Assembly (NCBI RefSeq): GCF_015487465.1
Contig: NZ_WFPS01000002.1
Location: forward strand, 1 to 43,556
Direction of reading: 5' to 3'
Source: Persephonella sp.
Lineage (GTDB): Bacteria; Aquificota; Aquificia; Aquificales; Hydrogenothermaceae
Length of the DNA stretch: 43,556 nt
Shown: one piece after another, positions 16,317 through 26,809 of the stretch
Layout: every line of letters begins with the position of its first letter
Numbering within the stretch: position 1 is the stretch's first letter
Position numbers and translations under genes: made by a program
Notes under the pieces: generated by a model
What the model was told of the DNA's origin: nothing
Databases searched by the model: none
What the model saw: the letters and a program-made list of their open reading frames with translations, nothing else

Positions 16317-18150
16317 TTTCCCACATTTCAGGTTCAAATCTTACCACCTTGTTTCTACCTGCCTCTTTCGCCTTATAGAGGGCTATGTCTGCATACTTGA
16401 TACACTGCCAGAACTTCTCACCGTCTATTGGAAATTCGCTGACACCTATACTTACAGTTTTTTTCAGGGTTACCCCTTCTGTTGCAATTGTTGTTTTTTC
16501 TACCCTTTCACGAATTTTTTCAGCTACTTTTACCGATTCGTCTTGGGCTACATCAATGAGAATAACAAGAAATTCCTCTCCTCCGTATCTTACAACAATA
16601 TCAGACTGCCTTACGCTGTTTTTGATTACAGAAGCAACTTTTTTCAGCACAGCATCACCTACCGAATGTCCATACTGGTCATTCACCTGTTTGAAAAAGT
16701 CTATGTCTATCATCAATACGCCGACTATTATGTTCTTTCTTGACACATATGCCATTATTTTAGGTGCAAGTTCTTCAAGAAATCTTCTGTTGTAAACACC
16801 TGTTAGCTGATCAACAAGAGACTGTCTTTTTAGTTTTTCCATATAAGATTTTGCTTCTATTACAGGGGCAACTTCTCTAAGATAAGCCTCTATGAAAGGT
16901 GTTTTTCTCTTTATTTCATCTTTTTCTTCCTTTGTATAAACAAGCTGTAGTATTATACCCACTCTTCCACCAACAAATATTGGTAAACATGAGAAAAGTT
17001 CTTCAGCCTCTCCATCTTCACAGTTTATAAAGTTTGGACATACACATGCATATTCTTCAGATATTACCTCAGACCCTGTTCTTTTAACGCGACATTGATC
17101 TGCATTTGAAAAGACAATATCTTTACACCATTTGACAGATTCATCAATATCAATCAGCCTGTTCCTCTCATAATCAACCTCGTATATAGAGTATTTGCTA
17201 ATCTTCATGTCTCTCATTAATTTTCTTAATCTCATGTAAATGTCTTCTTTTGAAGCATCTTTTTCCACAATTTTTTTAAAGTTGTATATGTTTACAAGCT
17301 CATCAACAATTCTGTAAGTATCTTTTAAAGCGTTTGTAGACTTATCAATGTTTTCTCCAATCAGGTATGAAACCTTTTTCTCAATAGAGGTTAATGTCAT
17401 ACATAATTTGTCCATTGTTTCATTGTATGTGTCTGCAACCTCTTTTGCTTCATCATTTGTGTTAATAAACACCCTTTCTTTGAAGTCCCCTTCTTTTGCT
17501 TTAGAAAGACCATTTTTCAATTTTGAAAAAAACTCTGTATAGGGCTGGAAAAATCTGATGATAACAAATATTGTGGCTATAAATATGATCATTGAAACGA
17601 TAGATGTGTTTAACAGGTTAAGAAATGCTGTTTCTCTGATCTCAGTAAGATCTGTTTTTATGTATATAGCCCCTAAGATGTCTCCAGCATCAACATTGTG
17701 GCATTTGAGACAGTCTATTTTGCCTTTAGGTTCTGCTTTGTAAGGGATTATAAGAACATAATAAACCTTGTCAAAAGATTCTTCTAATTTCTCATAAGGT
17801 ATTCCTGTTCTTAAAACCTCTATCTCCTGTGGGGATCTGGGCTGTTCGTAAGGATTTCCTTTCCCAAACTGTTTTATTACTTTTTCACCCCTAACCACTC
17901 TGATCTCTTCTATATTTTTTTTGTTCATCTTGATGTTATTCAGGAAGATATCCCTTTTATCTATCTGCCCTATGCTCATTAATGTTGTCAGGGAGTCTCT
18001 TACCATTTCGGCAACAATGTTTGATTGGTTCTTTGCGTGGTATATGTTTATTTCCCTAAAGCTCTTATATTCAAGAACCTGATTTATAATAAAAAGTGTT
18101 ATTAAGAGAAAACCAATTCTTACAAGGAGGCGACTTCTAATTGATTTCAT
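16303..18150 (-). CDS. membrane diguanylate cyclase with periplasmic c-type heme sensor and Cys-rich GAF-like domain
   Basis: A 615-residue protein. The order is: TM1 (about 10-28); a periplasmic sensor domain (about 30-178) with one covalent-heme motif CLKCH (147-151); TM2 (about 180-200); a HAMP-like linker (about 201-260); a GAF-like cytoplasmic domain (about 290-430) with six cysteines (342, 353, 369, 371, 377, 388); and a C-terminal GGDEF domain (about 440-605). The active-site loop is GGEEF (523-527), compatible with activity, and an RxxD inhibitory site (RQSD, 514-517) lies five residues upstream, so product inhibition by c-di-GMP is expected. The periplasmic part resembles heme-binding DUF3365/Tll0287-like sensors. 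It probably couples redox state or a small gas ligand outside the membrane to c-di-GMP synthesis. Confidence 0.88.
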   Translation of the reverse strand: MKSIRSRLLVRIGFLLITLFIINQVLEYKSFREINIYHAKNQSNIVAEMVRDSLTTLMSIGQIDKRDIFLNNIKMNKKNIEEIRVVRGEKVIKQFGKGNPYEQPRSPQEIEVLRTGIPYEKLEESFDKVYYVLIIPYKAEPKGKIDCLKCHNVDAGDILGAIYIKTDLTEIRETAFLNLLNTSIVSMIIFIATIFVIIRFFQPYTEFFSKLKNGLSKAKEGDFKERVFINTNDEAKEVADTYNETMDKLCMTLTSIEKKVSYLIGENIDKSTNALKDTYRIVDELVNIYNFKKIVEKDASKEDIYMRLRKLMRDMKISKYSIYEVDYERNRLIDIDESVKWCKDIVFSNADQCRVKRTGSEVISEEYACVCPNFINCEDGEAEELFSCLPIFVGGRVGIILQLVYTKEEKDEIKRKTPFIEAYLREVAPVIEAKSYMEKLKRQSLVDQLTGVYNRRFLEELAPKIMAYVSRKNIIVGVLMIDIDFFKQVNDQYGHSVGDAVLKKVASVIKNSVRQSDIVVRYGGEEFLVILIDVAQDESVKVAEKIRERVEKTTIATEGVTLKKTVSIGVSEFPIDGEKFWQCIKYADIALYKAKEAGRNKVVRFEPEMWENEEY

Positions 18151-18245
18151 TTTTCACCACAAATATTTAAAATTATAATTAATATATTCGCAACAAAACT
18201 AAAAAAAGTTTAGAATTATATTATTCAATATAAGGTTCAGATTAA

Positions 18246-18791
18246 TTGAAAAAAAGAGTATTTATCGGAAGTTTTGTAAAAATACCGGGTTTTAGCAAAG
18301 AATACCCCAAAATAAAAAAAGAGTTCGGGGGTATATTGGCAGGCAGATGGATTCCTGAAAGAAACTTTCATATAACATATAGATTTTTAGGAGATATCTC
18401 TATATACGAAATAAATAACATAAAAGCTATTCTTAAAGACAAACTGGAAGGCAGCATTTCTGTGAGTATTAAGTTTAAAGGTTTAGGTGCTTTTCCTAAT
18501 CTGGCAAATCCAAGGGTTTTTTTTATACAGGTTGAGGACACTTCTGGAAACCTTCAGGAGATCAGCAGATTTATAAACCAAAAACTTGCACTGCTTGGAT
18601 ATCCGGAAGAAAAAAAGCTATTTAAACCTCATATAACCTTGAAAAGAATTAAACAGGTGGATAATGAACAATTTCTAAGAAAAATAAAAAGCTACGAAAA
18701 CAAACTTTTTGGCGTTCAAAAAGAGATTAAAATTAATATAGTTGAAAGTATTCTGAGACCAGAAGGTGCAATTTATAAACCTGTGGAATAA
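18246..18791 (+). CDS. thpR: RNA 2',3'-cyclic phosphodiesterase (2'-5' RNA ligase family)
   Basis: A 181-residue protein of the 2H phosphoesterase superfamily. The two catalytic HxT-type motifs are HITY (42-45) and HITL (129-132), at the usual spacing. It hydrolyses RNA 2',3'-cyclic phosphates and can ligate tRNA halves in vitro; the physiological role is unclear in bacteria. The start is TTG at 18246, with only a weak AAGG about ten bases upstream; no other start gives the conserved N-terminal strand RVFIGSF. Divergent from the diguanylate cyclase gene. Confidence 0.88.
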   Translation: MKKRVFIGSFVKIPGFSKEYPKIKKEFGGILAGRWIPERNFHITYRFLGDISIYEINNIKAILKDKLEGSISVSIKFKGLGAFPNLANPRVFFIQVEDTSGNLQEISRFINQKLALLGYPEEKKLFKPHITLKRIKQVDNEQFLRKIKSYENKLFGVQKEIKINIVESILRPEGAIYKPVE

Positions 18792-18898
18792 TAAGTATAA
18801 CAGGTATATATTTATTTAAGATTTTTTTAGAAACTATGAGAATTTTCATTTTTACCGTTGGTTAAAAATGTTAGAAGGATTATCTAAAACGGGATTAA

Positions 18899-20272
<1,374 letters not shown>

Positions 20273-21256
20273 ATGGAAAAGTTTGAAAGGATTTTAGAAA
20301 GTATAGATGATCCTATTGTTGTAGTTTCACAGGAAGGTGAAATAATCTACATGAACCAGGCTGGGTACATACTAAAGTCCCAGCTTGGGATCAAACAGTT
20401 TGATGAGCTCATAAGATATCCTTTCAGTTTTGAATTTATCAAAAAGGGTATGTCTGTAAAAGGAATTTTCAAGGAGATAAATAAAAGCAGATTTTTAATA
20501 GACGCATTTCCCTATGAAAAAAAAGGTTTAACACTTCTGATCAGAGATATAACCAGATTTATAGAGCTTGAAGAATTGTCAAAAAAAGAAGGATTGATCA
20601 TAACCGTTTCAAAACTTCTTTCTTCCGTTTTCCACGATATGAAAGGACCTGTAGGAGGGATTAAGGGGGCTGCCCAGCTGCTTAAAGAAGACATACAGGA
20701 TAAAGAGCTGATAGATGACATACTGTATGAGACAGGTCGGATTGAAAAAATGATTAATGAGATAGCTTTACTTACCAAACCTGTTAAACTTTCAAAAGTT
20801 CATATAAACATACATAAAGTTTTGGACGATGCCATTAAAACAGTTGAAAAGCAATATCCTGAAGTGGATTTTGAGAGGATATACGATCCCAGCCTTCCAG
20901 ACCTTTTGATAGATCCAGACTACATGAACAGAGTGTTTATAAATATATTAAGAAATGGGGTTGAAGCTATAAACGGAAAAGGTAGAATCAGAATTCAAAC
21001 AGGAATATCCTGGGACAAAATCTACTCGCCGAAAGGAAACAAAGTATTTATAAGAATAAAAGATTCTGGAAAAGGAGTTCCTGAAGAATTTATAGACAGA
21101 CTTTTCATTCCATTTGTTTCAACAAAGAAGAAAGGCATGGGAATTGGACTTTCTTCTTCTTACAAGATAGTTAAGGAACACGGTGGGATATTAAGGTATA
21201 TAGGAGATGCAACATTTGAGATACTATTACCTATACCTGAAAGGAGTGAAAAATGA
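20273..21256 (+). CDS. NtrB-like PAS histidine kinase
   Basis: A 327-residue soluble sensor kinase. An N-terminal PAS domain (about 1-100, starting ILESIDDPIVVVSQEGEIIYMNQAG) precedes a HisKA domain with phospho-acceptor H121 in VFHDMKGPVGGIKGAAQLL. The HATPase domain follows, with N-box NILRNGVEAI, G1 DSGKGVP and G2 GMGIGL. Lack of membrane segments and the order PAS-HisKA-HATPase match GlnL/NtrB. The start codon immediately follows the thiC stop, and the stop overlaps the regulator's ATG, so kinase and regulator are a coupled pair. The signal is unknown; no PII gene is adjacent. Confidence 0.9.
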   Translation: MEKFERILESIDDPIVVVSQEGEIIYMNQAGYILKSQLGIKQFDELIRYPFSFEFIKKGMSVKGIFKEINKSRFLIDAFPYEKKGLTLLIRDITRFIELEELSKKEGLIITVSKLLSSVFHDMKGPVGGIKGAAQLLKEDIQDKELIDDILYETGRIEKMINEIALLTKPVKLSKVHINIHKVLDDAIKTVEKQYPEVDFERIYDPSLPDLLIDPDYMNRVFINILRNGVEAINGKGRIRIQTGISWDKIYSPKGNKVFIRIKDSGKGVPEEFIDRLFIPFVSTKKKGMGIGLSSSYKIVKEHGGILRYIGDATFEILLPIPERSEK

Positions 21257-22629
21257 AAGCTGTAATATTTGATGACGAAAGAACCATAAGAAAAGTGATG
21301 GAAAAGATACTAAAAAAAGAAGGACTTGATGTGGAAACATACGAGTCAGGAGCGGAAGCTGTAAACATAATAAACAGTAAAAAACCGGAGATAGTTTTTC
21401 TTGACATATCCCTTCAGGACGCAAATGGTCTGGAGATATTAAAATCAATTGTTACACTTGAAAGCAGACCCTATGTGGTGATGATTTCAGGTCATGATGA
21501 ATACAACTACCTGATTGAAGCTATGAAATTAGGAGCTTTTGATTACATACCAAAACCTTTTGATATAAACAAAATAAGAAGCGTGGTAAAAGAGATAAAA
21601 GATATACTCTCCACCAAAACAGTTTCTGATTCCTCTGAAGTTGACATAATAGGTAAAAGCCCCTCAATGAAAGAGGTTTTCAAAATTGTAGGAAGGGCAA
21701 GTGCAAGTAATCAGCCTGTATTAATCACAGGAGAAAGCGGAACAGGTAAAGAAGTAATAGCAAAGCTGATACACAGTTATAGCAACAGGTCAGATAAGCC
21801 GTTTGTTCCTATAAACTGTGCAGCTATACCCTCTGGATTGATAGAATCTGAACTTTTTGGATATGAAAGAGGGGCATTTACAGGAGCTGACAGAAGCAGA
21901 CAGGGAAAATTTCAGGTTGCAGATGGGGGAACAATATTCTTAGACGAAATAAGTGAACTTCCCCTTGAAGCTCAGGGAAAACTTCTGAGGGTGCTTCAGG
22001 AAATGGAAGTTACGCCGGTTGGATCAACAAAAAGTATAAAGGTTGATGTTAGGGTTATAGCAGCAACAAATAAAAATCTCGTAAAGTTAGTAGCTGAGGA
22101 TAAATTTAGAGAAGATCTTTTCTACAGGCTTTCAGTCATTGAGATCAACCTCCCTCCCCTCAGGGAAAGAAAAGAAGACATACCTGAACTTATTGAGTTG
22201 TTTACCAAACAGGCATTAAAAATCCACGGTTTAAAAAAAGGAGGTTTTACCCGTGAAGCTGTAAATTTTTTGATGGATTACGAATTTCCGGGAAATATCA
22301 GAGAGCTTAAAAACCTTGTGAATAAGCTTATAGCCATATACAGGGAAAGACCTATAACTCCAGATCTTATACAACTGCAGGTAAAAGGGGATAAGACATC
22401 TTTTTCAAACTGGAGAGAAAACATAAGAAAAGAAGTTTCTGAGATGTTCACAAAAGGAAAGAAGAATATATACACAAAAATTGTTGAGGATGTGGAAAAG
22501 GTTGTAATTGAGGAAGTTTTGAAATACACTAAAGGTAATATTTCTGAAGCTTCAAAATACCTTGGAATACACAGAAACACAGTTCACAAAAAAATTGAGG
22601 AGTTAAACATAAGCAAGGGTAGGGAATGA
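21253..22629 (+). CDS. NtrC-family sigma-54-dependent response regulator
   Basis: A 458-residue three-domain activator. The receiver (1-115) has the acidic pair D7/D8, phosphorylation site D51, S79 and K101. The AAA+ domain (about 130-365) has Walker A GESGTGKE (160-167), GAFTGA loop (207-212) contacting sigma-54, and Walker B-like GGTIFLDEI. The C-terminus is a Fis-type helix-turn-helix (GNISEASKYLGIHRNTVHKKI). It activates RNA polymerase with RpoN and is driven by the kinase gene it overlaps by ATGA. Targets are not visible; it could be a nitrogen regulator (NtrC/NtrX) but the sequence alone does not settle that. Confidence 0.93.
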   Translation: MKAVIFDDERTIRKVMEKILKKEGLDVETYESGAEAVNIINSKKPEIVFLDISLQDANGLEILKSIVTLESRPYVVMISGHDEYNYLIEAMKLGAFDYIPKPFDINKIRSVVKEIKDILSTKTVSDSSEVDIIGKSPSMKEVFKIVGRASASNQPVLITGESGTGKEVIAKLIHSYSNRSDKPFVPINCAAIPSGLIESELFGYERGAFTGADRSRQGKFQVADGGTIFLDEISELPLEAQGKLLRVLQEMEVTPVGSTKSIKVDVRVIAATNKNLVKLVAEDKFREDLFYRLSVIEINLPPLRERKEDIPELIELFTKQALKIHGLKKGGFTREAVNFLMDYEFPGNIRELKNLVNKLIAIYRERPITPDLIQLQVKGDKTSFSNWRENIRKEVSEMFTKGKKNIYTKIVEDVEKVVIEEVLKYTKGNISEASKYLGIHRNTVHKKIEELNISKGRE

Positions 22630-23840
22630 AAAAGGTTATAACCGCCATTACTGGGATTTTTATCATAATGATATTCTCATGTGCTCCTAAAGTTCAGGAA
22701 GAAAAAACACCCCAAAATGCAGAATATTATTACAAAATAGGACTTTCTTATCTAAACTCAGGTAACAACTCTCAGGCTATATACTATTTAAACAAGGCTT
22801 ATAAATTATCCCCTGATGATCCTGAGATTCTTAATGCTCTGGGAATAGCTTACAGCAATGTGGGAGAACTTGAAAAAGCAAAACAGCTTTTTTTAAAAGC
22901 GATAGAAAAAAATCCTGACAAAGCAGAAACTTACACAAACTTAGGAGCACTTCTTGCAAAACAGAAAGATTATGACAAAGCCCTCTGGTATTTCCAAAAG
23001 GCTGCTGAGAATCCATCATACATGAAAAAAGACATAGCATACTACAACATAGCTTTGATATACAAAAACAAAGGAAATCTCAAACTATACGAGGAATACC
23101 TGAAAAAAGCCATATCTTATAACTCATTTTTACTCCCTGCATATCTGTCTTTAGGAAACCTTTATCTTGAACAGGAAAGATATCAGGAAGCTCTGTCTGT
23201 ATATCTGACTGCAAAAGACAAGGGACTTGTCAGCCCATATATAAATATTGGTCTGGCAAAAGTGTATATACATTTTAAAGATTACGATAAGGCAAAGGAT
23301 TACCTACATAAGGCGAAAAAATTAGCCAAAAATAATGACTTTATCCTTATAGAGATAAACAGGCTACTTTCGCTTATTGATAAAAAAATTATTCAGGAAA
23401 CTGAGAATAAAATACAGAAAAAAGAAGAGATAGTTGAAACTCCCAAGATTTTTGAAGAAAAAATCCTGCAAAAAAAGGAAAAAACTCCAGTAAAGGAGAA
23501 GCAGGAAGAGAAGGAAATTAAGGAAGAAAAAGTCCATATTCAAAATCAGCATATAGCAAAAAAAACAGTTCCAGAAAAAAAGAAAAAGATCATAAAGCCT
23601 AAGATAAGATTTTATGTCTTAGTAGGAAGATTTTCAGATCAGAAAAAAGCCCTTGATATATCTGAAAAATTAAAGCTTAAAGGATTTAATCCGGAAATAA
23701 AAGAGGAAATTGTTGATGGATCCCCTGTTTATTCTGTTATAATAGGATACTTCAAGGAATACAGAGAAGCATCAAGATTTTATAGAAAAAATCTGAAACC
23801 CCTCGGTTTAAGAGGGATTGTTAAATTTATTAGAAAGTAA
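22626..23840 (+). CDS. TPR-repeat lipoprotein with C-terminal SPOR domain
   Basis: A 404-residue protein. The N-terminal lipoprotein signal ends at a lipobox-like IFSC (C19). About six TPR units (residues 30-245) follow, with repeats such as AEYYYKIGLSYLNSGNNSQAIYYLNKAY. A highly charged Lys/Glu linker (about 250-320) then leads to a SPOR domain (about 325-404; FYVLVGRFSDQKKALDISEKL). SPOR domains bind denuded septal peptidoglycan, and TPRs mediate protein contacts, so a role in division or envelope assembly is plausible. The start overlaps the regulator's stop by ATGA and a glycosyltransferase follows after 9 bp. It is not a canonical named protein. Confidence 0.88.
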   Translation: MKKVITAITGIFIIMIFSCAPKVQEEKTPQNAEYYYKIGLSYLNSGNNSQAIYYLNKAYKLSPDDPEILNALGIAYSNVGELEKAKQLFLKAIEKNPDKAETYTNLGALLAKQKDYDKALWYFQKAAENPSYMKKDIAYYNIALIYKNKGNLKLYEEYLKKAISYNSFLLPAYLSLGNLYLEQERYQEALSVYLTAKDKGLVSPYINIGLAKVYIHFKDYDKAKDYLHKAKKLAKNNDFILIEINRLLSLIDKKIIQETENKIQKKEEIVETPKIFEEKILQKKEKTPVKEKQEEKEIKEEKVHIQNQHIAKKTVPEKKKKIIKPKIRFYVLVGRFSDQKKALDISEKLKLKGFNPEIKEEIVDGSPVYSVIIGYFKEYREASRFYRKNLKPLGLRGIVKFIRK

Positions 23841-23849
23841 AGGAGAAAG

Positions 23850-24848
23850 ATGGAAAAAGTAGATTTATCAATCGTTATACCGATTTACAACGAGGAAGAA
23901 AACCTTCCGATCCTTTATGAAAAACTGAAAAAAGTTCTTGAAGAATTAGGCAAAAGCTATGAGATCATTTTTGTAAATGATGGATCAACAGACAGATCAT
24001 GGGAAATCATAAAAGAACTATCCCAGAAAGACCCTCACGTTGTAGGCGTAAATTTTAGAAAAAATTTCGGTCAGACCGCTGCCATGTCAGCTGGCTTTGA
24101 AACAGCGAGAGGAGAAATAATAATAACGATGGACGGAGATCTGCAAAATGACCCTGAGGATATACCAAAACTCCTTGATGTGCTGGATCAGGGATACGAC
24201 ATAGTGAGCGGTTGGAGAAAAGACAGAAAAGACGCATTTTTAAGCAGAACATTACCATCAAGAATAGCAAACTGGCTGATCTCAAAGGTCACAGGGGTTC
24301 ATCTTCACGATTACGGCTGTTCATTAAAGGCTTACAGATCAGAGGTGGCAAAAAATCTTGATTTTTACGGAGAGATGCACAGATTTCTCCCTGCCCTATC
24401 AAAGGCTATAGGTGCAAAGGTTACAGAAATTCCTGTTAAACACCACCCCCGTATCTATGGAAAGTCAAAATATGGAATATCCAGAACTTTTAAAGTCTTA
24501 CTTGATCTTATTCTTGTAAAATTCTTACTTGATTACAGAACAAAACCTCTAAGGGTTTTAGGCGGATCGGGAGCTGTTTTACTCTTTCTTGGGGCTGTTA
24601 CACTGCTTTATCTTATAGGGGTAAAGTTAATCGGTGGACAGGATATAGGAAACAGACCTCTGCTTATCTTCGGAACTTTGTTTTTCCTTTCGGGAATACA
24701 GCTTATTTCAACAGGTATAGTTGCTGAGCTGATTACAAGAACCTATTACGAATCACAGGGAAAAAGACCTTACATTATAAGGGAAATAATAAGAAACAAA
24801 AAACTTGAGGTTGTGAACAGAGGGCTTGTTGAAGAAAAGGTTTATTAA
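23850..24848 (+). CDS. GT2-family polyprenyl-phosphate glycosyltransferase (DPM1/GtrB-like)
   Basis: A 332-residue enzyme. The GT-A domain (about 5-225) begins LSIVIPIYNEEENLP, has FVNDGSTDRSW (41-51) and the metal-binding DGD (95-97, ITMDGDLQNDPEDI), and continues with conserved GCSLKAYR. Two C-terminal membrane helices follow (about 235-255 and 270-292). This is the architecture of enzymes that transfer a hexose or similar sugar to a polyprenyl phosphate carrier for later use outside the membrane (DPM1/ArnC/GtrB group). AAAGGAG precedes the ATG. Its 3' end overlaps the next membrane protein gene by 23 bp. Confidence 0.92.
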   Translation: MEKVDLSIVIPIYNEEENLPILYEKLKKVLEELGKSYEIIFVNDGSTDRSWEIIKELSQKDPHVVGVNFRKNFGQTAAMSAGFETARGEIIITMDGDLQNDPEDIPKLLDVLDQGYDIVSGWRKDRKDAFLSRTLPSRIANWLISKVTGVHLHDYGCSLKAYRSEVAKNLDFYGEMHRFLPALSKAIGAKVTEIPVKHHPRIYGKSKYGISRTFKVLLDLILVKFLLDYRTKPLRVLGGSGAVLLFLGAVTLLYLIGVKLIGGQDIGNRPLLIFGTLFFLSGIQLISTGIVAELITRTYYESQGKRPYIIREIIRNKKLEVVNRGLVEEKVY

Positions 24849-25695
24849 AATATTTGAGCTGTTAGTTTCCTTATCTGTAACCTTAGGTTTTATATATCTG
24901 TTTTATAAGGTGATCGGGATAGAAAAATTTCTGAAGTTTTTTTCAGAATTAAACCCCCTAAATATATTAGTTGCATTTTTACTTTATACCGGATCTTACA
25001 TCACCAGAGCTTTCAGGTGGAAAATTGTTCTTTCGATTAAGGAGTTTAAGAAATTATTTAAAATAACCGCCTACAATACAGTTTTTAACATATTTCTTCC
25101 CTTTAGAACAGGAGAAATTTCCTTCTTTTACATGCTGAAAAAGGAGAAGATACCCCTTTCAGAAACAGCTGTCAGCTTTTTTTCTGTAAGAGTATTTGAT
25201 GCGATCTCTCTTTTCTCAGTTTTTGGTATATCCCTTTTTCTTTTTTGGGGAAAACCGGTGTTATCAATACTTGTATTTATACTTGCCCCTTTCTCCTTTT
25301 TATTTTTTCAGCTTTTACTCAGATACATAAAACATGAAAAAGTTCAAGAGTTTAGCAAAACAAAGCTAAACCTAAGAAATATATCTGTTTTATATCTGCT
25401 CTCTGTTTTTACTTTTCTGCTGAAATTCACAGCTTTTTATCTTGTTCTTCCAGAAGGCATTGATCTATCCTTTACTGAAGCCTTTTTGGCTTCGTCTGCA
25501 GGGGACATTACAACTATCCTCCCAATACATGGAATAGCAGGGATTGGAACATACGAAGGCGGCTATGCTGGAATTCTTCTTCTGTTCGGTATAGACAAGC
25601 AGACAGCCATTTTAGGGTCTGTTTTTGTTCATATTTTTATCCTTATAGGATCAGCTGTTATAGCCGGATTTTCGTATATTTTTTTAAGAAACTGA
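24826..25695 (+). CDS. AglD/LPG-synthase transmembrane-domain protein
   Basis: A 289-residue integral membrane protein with roughly seven hydrophobic segments. YTGSYITRAFRWKIVL, PFRTGEISFFYMLKK and GIAGIGTYEGGYAGILLLFGI match the landmarks of the lysylphosphatidylglycerol-synthase TM region family (UPF0104), flippase-like proteins that move lipids or lipid-linked sugars. The soluble catalytic C-terminal domain of MprF is absent. Co-occurrence with a polyprenyl glycosyltransferase is a common arrangement for envelope glycan systems. Start is one of two TTG codons (24826 or 24829) inside the upstream gene. It ends 3 bp from a convergent gene. Confidence 0.82.
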   Translation: MLKKRFIKIFELLVSLSVTLGFIYLFYKVIGIEKFLKFFSELNPLNILVAFLLYTGSYITRAFRWKIVLSIKEFKKLFKITAYNTVFNIFLPFRTGEISFFYMLKKEKIPLSETAVSFFSVRVFDAISLFSVFGISLFLFWGKPVLSILVFILAPFSFLFFQLLLRYIKHEKVQEFSKTKLNLRNISVLYLLSVFTFLLKFTAFYLVLPEGIDLSFTEAFLASSAGDITTILPIHGIAGIGTYEGGYAGILLLFGIDKQTAILGSVFVHIFILIGSAVIAGFSYIFLRN

Positions 25696-25698
25696 GAT

Positions 25699-26652
25699 CT
25701 ATTTATTGCCGAACACCTGTTCTAACTTTTCTTTAACCAGCTCTGTTGTGATTTTTGTGACGTCTTCTTTAATACTTTCTCTTACCTTATCTTTCAGATC
25801 TGCTTCTACAGTTTCAAACAGTTTTTCTTTTACAGTACTTTTTATCTCCTCAGTGGATTCTTTCAGCTCTTTTTCAAGCCTGTCAAAGAAATCCTTCTGG
25901 AGGTCTTCCTTTATTTTCTTTATATCAATATCCTCTTTAATCTCCTCAACAAGTTTCTCAACTGCAAGCTGAATAACTGTATTTCTTAATTCATCAGGGG
26001 AGATCTCAATGGTTATTTTTAAGCTTTCTGAATTTTGCACCGGCTGAGGTTCAGGCTTTACTACTTCCTTATTTTCTGGAAGCTGGGGTTCAGGTTCGTT
26101 TGGAAGTAGTTCCTCAGATTTTGGAGCTTCTATCTCTTTCAACAGATCAGAAACATCATCAAGACTTTCTGTTTCCATTGTGAGGTCTATCTCTCCTGTC
26201 GGCTCAGATGAAACAGTTTCACCAAGTAGAGCTTCCATATCTGTAGGAGGTTGATAGGTTTCTTCAAATGACTCAATAGATGGAGGTTCTTCCCTTACAG
26301 CTGTCTGCTGAGGCTTTGATAGATCACTAACAAGTTTATCTATGTCTGTTTCTTTATAGTAAAAATCAAGATTTTCAAATCTTGAAAGATTTTCCTGATC
26401 TATAGGATTTTCTTTTGATATAAGAACTTTTATTGTTTTGCCTTTTATCTGATCCCTTGAGAGAAAAAATTCAAGGGCATTTAAAGCTATCTCACCACCT
26501 GTTGCATCATAAATAATAACCTCAGGATTAAAAAAAGATATCTCTCTGAGGAAGCTTAGACTATCTGTATAACCTTTTACTTCACTGTCTGGAAGTTTTT
26601 TGGCAAGTGTTTTAATAAAATCCTGATCAAAACTGATAACCGCTATATTCAT
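25699..26652 (-). CDS. receiver-like domain protein with acidic linker and helical C-terminus
   Basis: A 317-residue protein I do not recognise as a whole. Residues 1-115 look like an atypical two-component receiver: acidic residues D9/D11, candidate phospho-acceptor D49 (VIIYDATGG), S79 and K100 sit at the expected places, though the surrounding sequence is unlike ordinary receivers. A long acidic and proline-containing linker (about 115-215) is followed by a strongly charged, probably coiled-coil region (about 215-310, KLVEEIKEDIDIKKIKEDL and similar). There is no DNA-binding domain. It is divergent from the ParA/ParB-like pair across a 157-bp gap with an inverted repeat, so joint regulation is possible. 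Role unknown. Confidence 0.65.
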   Translation of the reverse strand: MNIAVISFDQDFIKTLAKKLPDSEVKGYTDSLSFLREISFFNPEVIIYDATGGEIALNALEFFLSRDQIKGKTIKVLISKENPIDQENLSRFENLDFYYKETDIDKLVSDLSKPQQTAVREEPPSIESFEETYQPPTDMEALLGETVSSEPTGEIDLTMETESLDDVSDLLKEIEAPKSEELLPNEPEPQLPENKEVVKPEPQPVQNSESLKITIEISPDELRNTVIQLAVEKLVEEIKEDIDIKKIKEDLQKDFFDRLEKELKESTEEIKSTVKEKLFETVEADLKDKVRESIKEDVTKITTELVKEKLEQVFGNK

Positions 26653-26726
26653 AACTCCCTCCAGAATTAATAATAAAATTTACATTAATTATAATCTTTT
26701 TTTTTAATTTTGGCATTCCCTACTTT

Positions 26727-26746
26727 TAAGACAGCTCTCTGTCTTA
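26727..26746. promoter_or_regulatory. inverted repeat in divergent receiver/parA promoter region
   Basis: TAAGACAG and CTGTCTTA form perfect 8-bp arms around CTCT. The repeat lies in the 157-bp gap between two divergent genes and is not followed by a T-run, so an operator is likelier than a terminator. TTAAGACA recurs as an additional half-site-like match near 26780. A TATAAT-like box for the leftward gene lies at 26688-26693. Confidence 0.4.
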
Positions 26747-26809
26747 GATTAAAGAAAATCTATCTCTTTACGAAATCTTATTAAGACAATAATTTTAAGG
26801 AGTATCAGA

